A stretch of DNA of 64,000 bases from Saccharina japonica (taxonomy: Eukaryota; Sar; Phaeophyceae; Laminariales; Laminariaceae), in NCBI GenBank assembly GCA_008828725.1, contig MEHQ01002414.1, forward strand, positions 79,059 to 143,058, read 5' to 3'. The notes beneath the pieces are model-generated. The model did no database searches and had not been told where the DNA came from. It was given only the letters and a program-made list of their open reading frames with translations. Each line of letters opens with the position of its first letter. The stretch's first letter is position 1. Position numbers and translations under genes: made by a program. Shown here piece by piece: positions 46,216-57,350 of this stretch.

Positions 46216-46836
46216 CTAGGCGTCTTCAGCTGCATGCCGTAGCCGGCTCCTCTCGGCTTCGGCCCTGTGCCACCTCGCCATGAAATGGCCCGCCGCCTCA
46301 ACGACCCCCCGATACCTCACCCCACTCTTCTTAGCCGCCCTCTGCAATGAGTAACGTCTCTGCTCCGAACAGTAAAGGGAAGCTTTCTGTGGAGCCCTCT
46401 GTTGCTCGAAAAACCCTGAGGTCATCTGCTAGACATTGGGCCCTGGGTTATTTTCTAGTCGGCCAGGTCCCGGGTTCGTCCGGGTCAGCCGCTCATTGGT
46501 CGTGCGCTGTACGGCCTCCGCAAAGAGGAGGCGTCGTTTGCGGATGGTTGTCTCAACGCTCACGCATTGTGCCTTCTTGAGAGCCTTGGCTGACGACATG
46601 ATGAGATGGTCGATGCGTTGTCGGCGCTGGAAACCAATGATCCGTAAGAGGAAGTTGTGGTTTGCCGTTCGGAGCTCAGCGAAGTGCTCCTGGCCAAGGG
46701 TCCACGTCACACACCAGTACAGCAGTGTCTCCATCACCTCGGCATTTAGCATGCGCACCTTTAGAGTGAACGGGGCATCCGCCATATCGTACAGCTCCCG
46801 CTTGAACCGATCAGCACCTCCGACACTCTGATTAAC
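46216..46836 (-). pseudogene. LINE (non-LTR retrotransposon) C-terminal fragment
   Basis: The minus strand encodes MADAPFTLKVRMLNAEVMET, then LLYWCVTWTLG, LRTANHNFLLRIIGFQRRQR, KALKKAQCVSVETTIRKRR and LLFAEAVQRTTNERLTR. This is the region after the reverse transcriptase domain of non-LTR elements, where -LLYG-x-x-TW-, the LLR-I-x-G-x-RR- stretch and the -IRKRRL-F-A- stretch are conserved. In the next frame the tail continues as AAKKSGVRYRGVVEAAGHFM and RWHRAEAERSRLRHAAEDA before a stop. Between the two parts a frameshift and a deletion are evident. Upstream the homology fades near 46836 (GADRFKRELYD), so it is a 5'-truncated, decayed insertion of about 0.6 kb within the copia-type element. 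Confidence 0.75.
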
Positions 46837-48170
46837 AACAATCTTCTTTTACGATAGAGTGATACTGGAAACAAGCAACAACGCGGATGGTACTCATTCG
46901 ATTGTGATACTACTGTAACACATTGGACAAAACTTGCTCGATAATAACGGCCCTTTCTCAACACCATATTTTTTAGTAAGACCGGAGACTAGCAAAGCGA
47001 ATGTTACATATTCGATTGCGATACTAACACAATAGTGTACAAGTATGTACGTAGGTACTCGAAATATATTTACGAGTAAAGATAGTACGGCAATAGACTA
47101 CGTTGGGCGCAATAGTATCGCAAAATAGATTCGTGATGCTGTGGTGTTGACCAGCGAGCTATATCTTAGCAAAGAAAGCGTAAGAAAGTATCTACTGTAC
47201 CTATGCTACGCCCCCCTCCAATGGATCCTAGGACTAAGAAATCGAACGAAAACGAAAATAAAACGTGTGGACGTATACTCGTACAGGTATGTGTCTAGCT
47301 ACATACTGATATGTGTATAATACATTCAGCATTGTGAGTTAGTGTGTATTTAGGATACATACTCAAACAAAAGAAAGCTGTGGGAAGCTAAAGAACAAGT
47401 GATAGCAAGGCAGATGTGTACCCGTGACGGAAAACAGCAGTGCGTATCATGTTCGATCTTACATAAAACGAACCACGATGTGAAAATACTTACGTACAGC
47501 AAAGCCAACAGAGGGAAGGTGTAAAAATATGCACCCCCCACCCACGAAAACAGAGATAAAGAAAAGACAGAAAAGAGCAACCTACAGCAGTACAATACAG
47601 CTGTAGTACTTGGTTGTTGCTGCTCACGATGATGCCGATCTTCGTTTCCGTGGGGTTATTCCGTAGACCTTGTTGAACATGTAGTAGTAGTGTTGAAAAT
47701 AAGTGGTGCCGCTGTTGATGATCTTGTGTAGGCGGTCTTGTTGTGAAGAACTAGTCGAGGCATAGCAGACTGACATGTACGAGTAGATGAAGATGGCTGT
47801 GAGATTATGTTGATGATGGCGATGGAGACCTGAAAAGGTTGTGACGACCTGTCCTCGCTGTCGTCCGTAATGTTGTACTGCGCCGTGTTGCTCGAAGTGT
47901 TCGAGTGCCGGTTGTTGTCGCAGTTGGGCCGCGTTTTGTGCGGTGTAATAGAAATTTTTCTCCCCAGCTCGGTAGCAAGCATGCAACGCGAAAGAGTGGA
48001 ACTCCCTTGTTTGGGAAAAAGCCGGCAAATTTTAGATGCTACGGGACAGCTCACGGGGACTTTAATTACGCGGGCGAAGCCCGCGCAATGCTTATGAAAC
48101 TCCTGTTTTGGCAGGTTCTGGAGACAGCTCTTTTATGAGAATCCTCGGTAGACATTGTTCGACAAACCCA
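46837..48170. other. Copia-element interior, no frame recognised
   Basis: Minus frames at 47350-47595 and 47624-48054 show no gag or pol motif. A stretch near 47035-47090 resembles 45205-45260 (GTACAAGTATGTACGTA and CGAAATATATTTACGAGTAA), so a short internal duplication of about 55 bp is present. Confidence 0.45.
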
Positions 48171-48174
48171 ACGA

Positions 48175-48605
48175 CCCCGTCATGAACTCTGAACGGATCA
48201 CGCTATTTAAGGGCTCCGACGCACCCCCGAGTCACAGTGCTCATACCTTGGTCGGTGATACGTGGAGTGGGCCGGTCAGGCGTCTGGTAAAAAACATTCG
48301 ACCGCTGGTGTGTAGAAAACAGACGATGAAAAATCTTGATCACTCGCGGATGCGCAAGAAAAATACCGTTTTTCATGTTTGACATCGATCAACAAACACA
48401 GCGACTGCGTCATCACATTTGAACGGATCGCGCTTTTTAGAGGCTCCGACCCACCCTAGTGTCACAGTGCTCCCCTCTCGGTGGATGGTATGTGGCGGGC
48501 GCCGGCCAGGCGTATGATAAAACTGATTTTGGCAGCCAATGTGTTGGAAACAGACGAAAAAACTCTCGATTCCTCTCCGATGGCCAAAAACAGAACATTT
48601 TGAAG
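48175..48605. repeat. Two diverged ~245-bp tandem units
   Basis: 48175-48370 and 48412-48605 share GAACGGATC-CGCT-TTT, GGCTCCGAC-CACCC, GTCACAGTGCTC and CAGACGA-AAAA strings in order. Both lie inside the copia-type element. Open frames overlap them without recognisable content. Confidence 0.65.
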
Positions 48606-48831
48606 GTTCAGACGAAGACCATAGGACGCGGCAGGCAACCTCTCACCTCCTAGACTACGGGTCGAAATGGTACCTTCGAGATCGTTGTGTATATTCACTG
48701 ATCTTGCCCGGTACGAAGTGGGTTAATCGTGGGATGGGTATTTGTCGAGATCGAAGGTCAATCGTTGCATGGCTGTCGCGTGAGATACGGTGTTTGCGTG
48801 CTGTGGGCGTCTTGTGTGCGGCGTGATTTCG

Positions 48832-48920
48832 GGTGGCTCCCGTTAATAAAGCGATTTGATTGGTAGATGGCTGGCGTGGCTCCCGTTAATAAAGTGATCT
48901 GATTGGTAGATGGCTGGCGT
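48832..48920. repeat. 43-bp direct duplication
   Basis: GTGGCTCCCGTTAATAAAG followed by GATTGGTAGATGGCTGGC occurs twice in immediate succession with only two differences. It is a recent local duplication within the copia-type element. Confidence 0.9.
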
Positions 48921-49610
48921 TTTCTGTCCCGTCTGATTCTAGATTTGCCAAAAAACCAGGAAACTCCCCCAGGAGTGGTGTTCTCGTTTCGGCTTAGATG
49001 TCGCCCAATACGTAGCTGGTCCCCAATGTGCTGGAGATGGCGATGGCGAGCTGCTTAATGAATGCTTTGGTGCCGTTGCTGTGGAGCTGAATCCTGGTGA
49101 GATGGTAGGCGGCATGGTTGTCCTCTCCATTCTGGAAACAACAGCTTGAAAAGTAAAATTTGAACGAATTGCTGCCAGGGTAGACCATTGATGCTTCCAG
49201 AAGTCGAGGTAGTGATGTTGTAGTATTGGTCGTACAGCAGTAGTCGAAGTAGACGTAGAAGCTGAAAGTAGCAGATGAACCGACAGGAGTTGACTCCTGT
49301 GGTAGGCTGAATAGGCGAATCATCAACGGCCTGGCTGCGTGATGCAACGCTGGTTGGCCTTCTCGCCATATGGAATGGACGAGGATAATTTTTTCTTCCG
49401 AGTCTTAAGTCGTTCTTTCGCCTAAAAGCGTGCAAAGCCGTTGCTGGAAAATGGATGCCTACGTATATGTAGACAGGAGGTTATCCCCCCGATGCTACGC
49501 TGGGTAGCAGATTCGTCAACGAACTGGCTGAATGATTCAGCACATGTAGGTCTTCTCGTCATACTTGCACGAGGACAAATCCATGAGTACGTACTCCGCC
49601 GGGCGTAAAA
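48921..49610. other. Copia-element interior, no frame recognised
   Basis: Minus frames at 48994-49435 and 49422-49661 share a small internal repeat (TATTCAGCCAGTT/TGATTCAGC-type), but no zinc knuckle, integrase HHCC or YVDD-type motif is visible. Confidence 0.45.
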
Positions 49611-49867
49611 AAAAAAGAGAAAACGACACCACACTTGTAGGAAGGTCAGAATGAAAAACAAACCGGATCGCTGTGATCACAGGACGAAATGAGCGAAAAC
49701 CATTTTTTTTCGTTTTTTGTTCTATTTTTTTAACTTGGTTTTAAAGACCCCCCCTATGTTTTTTTCGCTGGTGGGGGGGGGTGGGGGTAATTAAAAACAA
49801 ATTTGACTTATTGTTTTCTGGGATCACAACGGCCCGGTTCTTCCCTCCAATATAGGGGGGGGGGGGT
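49611..49867. mobile_element. Truncated copy of the 303-bp GGGCG-ended MITE
   Basis: It begins GGGCGTAAAAAAAAAAGAG and ACGACACCACAC, and matches 53323-53590 almost throughout (for example GCTGTGATCACAGGACGAAA and GGGATCACAACGG). The right terminal repeat is missing and it ends in a G run at about 49867. It is inserted in the copia-type element interior. Confidence 0.75.
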
Positions 49868-50549
49868 AGTGGGGTATCTGGGATTCAGATCCGCGCATAC
49901 CCTTGACTCCGCGCATAATAGCTTGAAGAAACAGTTTTGATAACGACCTCGCGCGTTCAACTAGCGTGAAGCCGGCTCGAAATTAACTTTAGTGGTGATG
50001 GCGGACAAACAGAGGTCTTGTAACGTTTCTTCGTGCTTTACAGCGTGGAAGTAGTGCAGAACTATCTTCGCGTGTGATAAGCAGAAATGGTTTCGTGACT
50101 TGTTTCGCGCTTACAGCTTCAAAGTATCATACTATCGAAAACAAAGCTTTGCGTGTGATGTTCTAAAAATAGTCGGTGGCTTATTTTTGCAATTATTTAA
50201 AACGATGTTGAATGTACGAATACGAGTTTTGGGCACTGACGCGTGAAACCGGACTCATTACTCGTACGTGCCACCCGCGTAAAAGCGTGACAGCAGTCTC
50301 CTTACCTGCTTCGCGCTTAGAAGCGTGAAAGCAGTACTACTCGTAGTAACCCTGTTGAACAAAGTTAATAAAAATCGATGATGAGAGTCGATGTCGATGC
50401 TGTCAGGTAGATGATAATCTTCTGATTTTTGGAGCAAAAGTTTTATTCCTCCGCAGTGGAAAACTTGAAATTCCTTCGAATGTAGAACGTGACACGCTCG
50501 CCGGGAGACGTCGTTCCGTGGTGCCAGCCGGTGCGTAGATCAAAGTCGA
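49868..50549. other. Copia-element 5' interior, no frame recognised
   Basis: This is where gag would begin on the minus strand, downstream of the primer site. The minus frame at 50403-50642 crosses the LTR boundary and shows no gag-like content. AGCGTGAAAGC-type strings recur loosely at about 49965, 50045, 50115, 50285 and 50325. Confidence 0.45.
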
Positions 50550-50560
50550 GGCCCATAACC
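50550..50560 (-). other. Primer binding site, initiator Met-tRNA type
   Basis: On the minus strand GGTTATGGGCC directly follows the 5' LTR end. It is complementary to the GGCCCATAACC stretch spanning the CAU anticodon loop of initiator Met-tRNA. Copia of Drosophila primes with such a tRNA half-molecule; here the same mode is inferred from the site. Confidence 0.75.
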
Positions 50561-51114
50561 TTAAAGAATGACGCGTGTGTCGAGGCTCTGTCTCTGTGCA
50601 TAGAGATGGCAGAGGTGGCACCGAAGTGTCTGTGAAGATCACTTGTGAAGAAGAAGAAAAGTCATGGTTTGAAAAGGCGCTTATGTGGCCATAATGGAAG
50701 GAAGATTGACCTCAGGGAGATCAATGGAAAAGGAAGAAGATAAGAGAAGAGGGAAAGAGGGAAGAGGAGTAGAGTAGAGTAGAGTAGAGTGATCGAGGTG
50801 GGCGATGCCTGCACCAGATCATCCGGGTACAATGCCCATGCTACGGGCAGTTACATTCTACCGTAGTGTGTACCGTTCCCTGTAATGTTCTTTACAACGT
50901 TGTAGTATCGTTCTAGCAACGTTCTCAGCATCGTTCCTGATGAAGATGCGTTGGGCATACAACAGATCGCACTACGAGTAAGAAAAACTCGTATACTATC
51001 CGCATATTGCAATTATCCGAATATCTAGACTAAGATACTCATATACTCGTATAAGTGCGTAGTGACTGCACACCACAATAGATACGTATGGATCTCAACG
51101 TCCATATGCTAACA
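50561..51114 (-). repeat. 5' LTR of the copia-type element
   Basis: 554 bp, the partner of 43897-44450. As the 5' LTR it should hold the promoter; on the minus strand it contains several TATA-like AT stretches near ATACGTATCTATTGTGG, but I cannot assign a start site. Confidence 0.9.
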
Positions 51115-51259
51115 CTCTCTGGGTGAGCACTACACTCCACTTCGCTTGTAACATGGTTGTGTCGGTTACGAGGTACAGCTACTTGCCAGTCACTTCGTGC
51201 TGCCTACGCGCAGTTGCTCGGTCGCTAGGTGAGTCAATACCGTGCGGAGCATATAGAAC

Positions 51260-52800
51260 CAAAGCATCATCGTGTTGCAGGAAGAAGGAAACGCTCGTAC
51301 TCGTACGTAATAGTTGAAACTGAGTTCGCCTGGTGTACGTACACCACAACAAAGGCACTTCGTCCGGAGTCCCGAGGAAGCGAGTCCGCTTGGTTAGTTG
51401 GGAGACTTCAAAGCTGACAACGGGGGCGGGGTCTCAATATTCCCAGACTCTCGTGTCTGAGCACACTCGTATCTATCCACAGCACTGTTAATACGTAGAC
51501 CCAACAGCTAATTGTGCAGGTGGGTCGATACTGCTGTTGTCGCTGATGTAAATAAATGGGCTCCTTGCAGCCGCACTGCATTACGCACTTGCTGTTTCTG
51601 GACTGGTGGTGTTGTTGCTGCTGTACATGGGTTGTATTGGTTGTATACTGCTTGTACTGCTGCTGATCATCATCGTGTTGCAGGAGGAAGGAGACGTTCG
51701 TGCGTAAACATTGAAACTGAGTTCGCCTGGTGTACGTACACAACAACAAAAGCACTTCGTGCCGAGGGGGGCAGGGTCTAAAAAATGATCTGACTCTCGT
51801 CTCTGAGCACACTCGTATTTATCTACAGCACAATACACAACAGCAATATTGTACAGGTGGGTCAATACAGATCAAAATCATCATCGTGTTGCAGTAAGAA
51901 GGAAACGCTTGTTACGTAAATGTTGCGCAGATGCTCCGAGTATACTCTATACTCCGAGTACGAGTATCTTTCGCACTCCGAGTACTGAGAGTATTAGAGT
52001 ACTGGTGGCCAAAATATTCTGAGTACTTGGAGTATAAGCAGTACTGAAGGCCCACATACTCCGAGTACTGGAAGTATGTGGAGTACTTATCCTCGAGTAC
52101 AAGCAGCACACTGAGTACAAACACCTAAATTACTCGGAGGACCCCGAATATCGGGAATATTGAACACCGAAATAATTCAGCATTCAAGTAAAATACTCCG
52201 AGTAATACTCTAACCGGGAGTACCTCGGAGTATATCACCCCGAAATACTCCGAGTACTACTTGTACCTCGGAGTATGAAACCCCGAAATACTCCGATAAT
52301 TGAAAGTATTTGCAGTACAAAAGGCCGAAATACTCCGAGTATTCAAAGTACGAGCAGTACAGGATCCCTAAATACTCCGAGTACAGAAAGTATTCCGGAG
52401 TATCGACCCCCAAAATGCTCGGAGTACAGCAGTACTCCGGAATATTGAACCCCGAAATACCCCGAGCAGAGGAAGTATTGAGAGTGTTCATACCCGAAAT
52501 ACTCCGAGTACGAGAAGTATCCCGGAGTATCGAACCACGAAATACTCCGACTACACGAAGTACCCGATGTATGTTATCTCCAATACTCCTTACTTTACTC
52601 CAAGGTACTCGCAGCATCTGTGAAATGTTGATACTGAGTTTGCTTGGTGTACGTACACTACAGTCATTACTGCTGTACGGTAAAAAACACTTCTTGCTAA
52701 GGAAGCGGTTCCGCTTGGTTAGTTGATATACTTCAAATCTGGCAACGGGGGTGAGGTATCGATCCCTGTCTCTCGTGTCTAAGTAGGCTAGAATTTGTAG
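51260..52800. repeat. ~400-bp tandem units (TCATCATCGTGTTGCAG family)
   Basis: Units begin near 51265, 51667 and 51875 with CATCATCGTGTTGCAGGAAG-like strings, followed by GAAACTGAGTTCGCCTGGTG and GTACACNACAACAAA. The third unit is split by the CCGAGTACT array and resumes near 52605 (GATACTGAGTTTGCTTGGTG). CGCTTGGTTAGTTG and a later CTCTCGTGTCT-AGCAC string are also shared. Confidence 0.75.
51925..52600. repeat. Palindromic array, core ACTCCGAGTACTCGGAGT
   Basis: Units of about 35-55 bp repeat CCCGAAATACTCCGAGTAC and its partial complement GTACTCCGGAGTAT. Successive units are thus self-complementary. The array lies inside a TCATCATCGTGTTG tandem unit. Frames across it are repeat-derived. Confidence 0.9.
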
Positions 52801-53144
52801 CATCAACAGTCTAATACCAGCACCAATTTGCAACATCATAATCACTGTAGTTTCGTGTGGGTACCTCGTGGTCAACAGCAGTCGACGCTATAATGTATTA
52901 TACATTATTATTTGCCGTTTGCGTTATCCTTCTTGTGACTCGCGCTGCTTTGTGATTGTTTATGATTGCAGGAGTCAAGCACTTCGTGGGGACGACTACA
53001 GTAACGGTGACGTTCAGCGCCGCGATTCCACTCGTTCTGCTCCTGCTGGTGGACACGGGGGTTTTCCATCCATACGCCGTCGTCCCTTTTTCGGTCCCAT
53101 TTCAGTTGGTCACACGCGGGATCCACCCGAAATTCCCTACAACA
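52800..53144. other. GC-richer stretch, possible decayed coding sequence
   Basis: After a TTGCAG at 52965-52970 a plus frame of about 50 residues is hydrophobic and C/G-rich in third positions (AAIPLVLLLLVDTGVFHPYA). A TTTCAG follows near 53103. It reads like a fragment of a membrane protein, but open frames overlap on both strands and no partner exon is found. Confidence 0.25.
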
Positions 53145-54320
53145 AGCGTTTTGTTTTGGTCGGTTGTGTTGTGGGTTTCGTACTGGAGGGTCGTTGCTTT
53201 CTTGGTGTTTTATTTTCCTTTCTAGCATCCGGCTCTTTTTGTCCTTTACGCACGCGTACCGTGCTTTCGACGTTTTTTTTTTTGTGGGAGCTTGTCTCTG
53301 TTATTTTTTAGAGCTATTCCAGGGGCGTAAAAAAAAAAGAGAAAACGACACCACACACGTAGGAAGGTCAGAATGAAAAACAAAGCGGATCGCTGTGATC
53401 ACAGGACGAAATGAGCGAAAACCATTTTTTTTTCGTTTTTTGTTCCCTTTTTTTCACTTGGTTTTAGAGATCCCCCTATTTTGTTTTCGCTGGTGGGGGT
53501 GGGGGGGGAGGTAATTAAAAACAAACTTGACTTATTGTTTTCTGGGATCACAACGGTCCGGTTTCTTCCCTCCAATATAGGGGGGGGGGGTGTGTGGTGT
53601 CGATAATTTTTTTTTTTGTGCGCCCTTGGCTATCCTATGAATGTTTCCTGCACTCAGTTCACACGTGTTGTTTTTTTCTTCAGTGGTAATTATCGTTTAT
53701 TTACACACATTTTCCCGTTTTTTTCCTGCTGTTTCATTACATATTTTTTACAGTGCGCCACTATTTATTTTGTCGATCCGTGTACTGTTTGTTTTTGGGG
53801 GAGGTTTTGTCTGCTGTTTTAGCTCGTTTTTTGGTCAGCTCTTTGGTTGTTTCTATCCTTTAGTGCTCTCGAACACTCTTGGCGCAATGCACCACCTGTT
53901 CCCTCCCCTGTTTTTTCAGTTGTTTTTACACTCTTTGTGGTGACGGTACTTTATGACCGAAATTGTTTTACTTGGTTATTGATGAATCCTCAGGCTTCTT
54001 GAGTGTACTCTTACTCTTACCTCGGGTATGCCAACAAGCTTTTTTTTTCGGTCGGTTGTGTTGTGGGTTTCGTACGGGAGGGTCGTTGCTTTCTTGGTAT
54101 TTTCGTTTCCTTCCTTCTAGCTTCCCGGCTTTTTTTTTTGTCTTTTACGGACGCCTCCCGCGCTTTCGCCTTTTCTTTTTTTTTGTGGGGGCTTGTATCT
54201 CTGTTTTTTTGTTAGTTGCCCTGTGAATGTTTCCTGCACTCAGTTGACACGTGTTGGTATTTTTTTTCTTCAGTGGTGATTATCGTTAATTTACACACAT
54301 TTTCCCGTTTAGATCGGATC
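53145..54320. repeat. Tandem pair of T-rich units, one with a MITE inserted
   Basis: 53145-53320 matches 54040-54220 (TCGGTTGTGTTGTGGGTTTC, GAGGGTCGTTGCTTTCTTGG), and 53636-53725 matches 54226-54320 (GAATGTTTCCTGCACTCAGT, ACACACATTTTCCCGTTT). The two blocks are contiguous in the second unit but separated by 303 bp in the first. The T-rich sequence gives stop-poor hydrophobic frames that are not genes. Confidence 0.8.
53323..53625. mobile_element. 303-bp MITE with GGGCG ends
   Basis: The ends are inverted repeats: GGGCGTAAAAAAAAAAGAG then ACGACACCACACAC at left, and GTGTGTGGTGTCG then a T run and GTGCGCCC at right. Interior strings are also inversely related (GTGATCACAGG / CTGGGATCACAAC). It is absent from the homologous site at about 54222, giving an empty-site comparison. 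A clear target duplication is not seen. A truncated relative is at 49611-49867. Confidence 0.75.
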
Positions 54321-55069
54321 CTTCGCTTGTTGCGCATTTGTCAGTCTTTTTTTCGCCCGACCAGTTTTCGGTAAGAGGAATCTTCCCGTGAAATATTTTG
54401 GACCAAATTCTATCCAAGTAATTTATTGTTTTCATTTGCTATTATTTTTCTGGTGGCCTTGTCCGCAACCAGCAACGAAAATTCACAACAAGTCCGTTTT
54501 TTTTTTTTGCCATACTATTTCTGGTGGCCTTTGTCCGCGACCAGCAGCGCACGAAATGGCGCCTCTTACTCAAAAACGACTCGCCTTACCTCTGATACCG
54601 AAGACATTTTTTTTACTTTTCAGATTGAATTGTTGATTTATTTCCGTCAGTCTTTTTTTCGCTCGACCGGTTTTCGGTAAGGGGACTCTTCGAGCTAAAA
54701 TATAGGAGCAAACTCAAAGCAAACTCATTTTATTTTAGTTGTCTGGTGGGTTGTGCGTGACCAGCAGCACACAAACATCGCAGCTCTTACTCGAAAACGA
54801 CTCGCCATACCGATGGTATCGACGACGAACTTGAACCATTTCTGTCGTTTGTACGGTTGTCTCCGTGCTTTATACCCGATATTCGTTTGTCCCAGTTTGT
54901 AACGTCCTTCAGTCTATTATCGGTTGTGTTTCCTCTTGGATAAAATAAAAACAGGCCTGGAGACTAGCAACGCGAATGATACTCATTCGCTTGCGTTACT
55001 AACCCGATCCATAAATAGGATCGTGACCCCCATCGACCTACACTAAAAGTATCCTCTATGACAGGTAGT
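54321..55069. other. Diverged repeats related to the TTAA element interior
   Basis: Segments near 54545-54620 and 54785-54850 contain CTCTTACTCGAAAACGACTC and GCCATACC strings found in the TTAA elements (about 8505-8540, and about 18935-18975 inverted). GCTCGACCGGTTTTCGGTAA-type strings recur at 54357 and 54661, so the stretch is itself a tandem pair. No gene is recognised. Confidence 0.5.
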
Positions 55070-55201
55070 GTAAATCGAAAAAATCGAGTGGTTGACACAA
55101 AAACATCAGGATACGCTAAAGACTTCGATAGCACCATCGCCGTCGCTGTCTTGCCCGTGGCGTCTCAGGGGTTCGTACACCCACCCAAAATACCCTCATA
55201 G
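55070..55201 (+). pseudogene. Unknown coding relic, plus copy
   Basis: A plus frame reads KNRVVDTKTSGYAKDFDS then TIAVAV and VHPPKIP before a TAG at 55199. An inverted copy on the minus strand near 57350-57230 reads KKRVIDSRRTTYARDRNS, then TIAVAV and VHPPKIP. Conservative replacements (V/I, K/R, T/S) and silent changes between copies suggest former selection on protein. The family is not recognised, and the frame is broken soon after. It may derive from a transposon-encoded protein. Confidence 0.45.
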
Positions 55202-55600
55202 CGATAGCTTCCTAGCCTGGGCCACCAAAAGCAAGAGTATGTTGGCGCTGGCGCTCAGGTGCCGACGCATGCATTTGCTCCCGTCTACTCTCGTCGGATG
55301 TTTCGATTTTGGCGCTGTGTGGCGTGCTGCGTTATTTTGATTTCAAAAATATTTGAACAGTAACTTTACTATTCCCCATAGGACGCAAACCAGGTTGTTG
55401 TTTGAAAAATCACATCCAATTTGAATGATATTTTCGAAAATGTTTTTTTTTTTTGCTGTCTTCGTTGATTTGGGCCCTAAACCTGCCGCAACAACAAACA
55501 ATAAAACTCAAGAGAGTATACGGCAGACGTGTGCTACGATAGAGGTATACCTTATTTTGGCTGAATCTGTTTCTGAATGACGGGGCCCCTTAAACCCGAA
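55071..55600 (+). repeat. Arm 1 of a large inverted repeat
   Basis: Homologous in reverse to about 56890-57350. Shared strings include CACCCACCCAA-ATACCCT near 55180, TCCCCATAGGACGCAAACCA near 55375, GTCTTCGTT near 55455 and GACGG-GCCCCTT near 55578. The arms are about 450 bp each, with 1.3 kb between them. The outer end is not a clean terminus. Confidence 0.7.
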
Positions 55601-56889
55601 ATCGTCGCAATTGAGTTCACGTGTTGCAGTGTTTTCGTTGAATACTTAGACTCATAATCTGGTTCAATGGGTAAAACTTTCGATTTTCTTTCAAAATCCG
55701 TTATTGGATGAAGTATAGAGCTCCTATATGTGACCACCCACATAAACGATAGGGTGCACCTCTGCCCTAGCATTTGTCGGCATAAATTATGTTCACTCAA
55801 CCACCACCACGCAAGTACCGACGTCTACGACCCTAGTAAACGCCAGCGTGGTATGCAGCATGGACCCATCCATACCGTTTGGCCAATATGCAGGCTACTT
55901 CAAGACGGCGTGGACAGTAAATCCCCCGTGCCCCTGAAACGACCACCGTTGAAACCTCAACAACGAAGCACCGGCCTAGTCAGGAGAATAATAGGGCAAT
56001 CCAGGCGACATAATTATGGCACCAACAACCAACACAACAAACGCCCTCCACGTGCGTTGACCAACATACGAATAGTCTCGTCGCATCACAAACGTTGTAT
56101 AATAATGCTCTCAAGGCGACGGCAAAATTTCCTCGTCATGATCCCCCCATTGTTGCCCAATTGCCTTACACATGCCCTATTTACCTATTTGCAAACATGA
56201 ACAGATCGAACCAACAACAGCCAACATATACGTATATAATGGATACTACATAGAGGCATATGACCCCAACGTAACCCACATCCAGTGTCGCGACCGCCGA
56301 CAGTGTGTGTGTGTGTTCTTCGCATTAATCCTTCCTTTCTACCCGTCGATATCCAGCACACCCAGTGTCCGTGCCGATTCTTCATCCTAAAAAGGTACCA
56401 GTTATGTGGTCACAAAACTACGACACAGAGATACTACGCTCAGTGCAGTAAGCAGAGCAGACAATGCAATGCCATATACGACAGGCAAGACCTACCCTGC
56501 TAGCAATCCAGCTGCATGCAAGAGAAAAAAAGAGAAAAAAAAGAAAAAAAAGCGAAAAGGAAAAAATAATAAAAGTAAATGTACTGAAGCAAATCAACAA
56601 TCGAGCAACCAAACAGAAAGCATGACAAAAATAACAGAAAGAAAGTGTCGTGCTTCTCCCAGAGGAGATGCGACCTCCAATAAAGAAAAACAAATGAAAT
56701 GAAACGAAATGAAATAAAATGGACCGAAACAGCGCCAACAGAGCAAGACTAGAACGTTCACTCTTCCAACCCCACGCCGCACCACGCAGGCGTCGTCCGA
56801 CACGACAGAGCATGATACCATCCAAGGCGGCGCGAGATAATCTTGGACGCGTGCTACGATGATCGTAGCTCTTGTTGGCTGACAGCTTT
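55601..56889. other. Interval between the inverted arms; no gene
   Basis: Includes GAGCTCCT-TGTGAC and GGGTGCACCTCTGCCCTAGC strings, which recur at about 57850-57905, and an A-rich AAGAAAAAAAAG tract at about 56520-56570. Frames on both strands are of chance length. Confidence 0.4.
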
Positions 56890-57350
56890 CCGGGATGACG
56901 GAGCCCCTTGTCCTAACGAATCCAGAATCCCATTTTTGTTCTGCACTATGTTTCGTTAGGGCCCATATTAACGAAGACAATAAAAAAGTCGATTTCAAAA
57001 ATGCAATCAAATTTGGATGTGATTTCACAAAGAAAACTGGTTTGCGTCCTATGGGGAATAGTGAATTGCCCGTTTGAATATTCCTGAAATCGAAGTAAGG
57101 CAGCACGATTGACAACGCCCAGGTGGAAAATCATACAGGAGTAGACGAGAGCGAAGGCAAGCGTCGGCGCGTGCGCGCCGCCGCCGGCATGTTTTTTCTT
57201 TCGGTGGCGCAGGCTAGGAAACCATCGCTCTCAGGGTATCTTGGGTGGGTGTACGGATTGCTGAAACGCCACGGGCGAGACAGCGACGGCAATAGTGCTA
57301 TTTCGGTCTCGAGCGTATGTCGTCCTTCTTGAGTCGATCACTCGCTTTTT
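56890..57350 (-). repeat. Arm 2 of the large inverted repeat
   Basis: Reverse-complement partner of arm 1. It includes the better-preserved copy of the coding relic: the minus frame 57231-57521 stays open for 96 codons (AVAIPTFKPARCANPTKKRV and onward). Confidence 0.7.

Larger units (their letters stand above)
43897..51114 (-). mobile_element. Copia-type LTR retrotransposon, structurally complete
   Basis: Two direct repeats of equal length (554 bp) bound a 6.1-kb interior, and CTCTC flanks both outer ends (43892-43896 and 51115-51119) as a 5-bp target duplication. On the minus strand each LTR starts TGTTAGCATATGGACGTT. The 5' LTR (50561-51114) is followed directly by GGTTATGGGCC, matching the anticodon-loop region of initiator Met-tRNA, the primer type known from Drosophila copia. 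A GGGGGCG tract precedes the 3' LTR. No gag, integrase or reverse transcriptase frame is visible. The interior holds a LINE fragment and MITEs, so it is a large non-autonomous or decayed element. Confidence 0.9.

Noticed and set aside
51385..52770. tRNA-like A-box/B-box strings (TGGTTAGTTGG, GGTATCGATCC) hinting at a tRNA-derived SINE
   Set aside because: No cloverleaf folds: acceptor and T stems do not pair in either copy.
56406..56702. Lysine-rich plus-strand frame
   Set aside because: Created by an A-rich simple-sequence tract.
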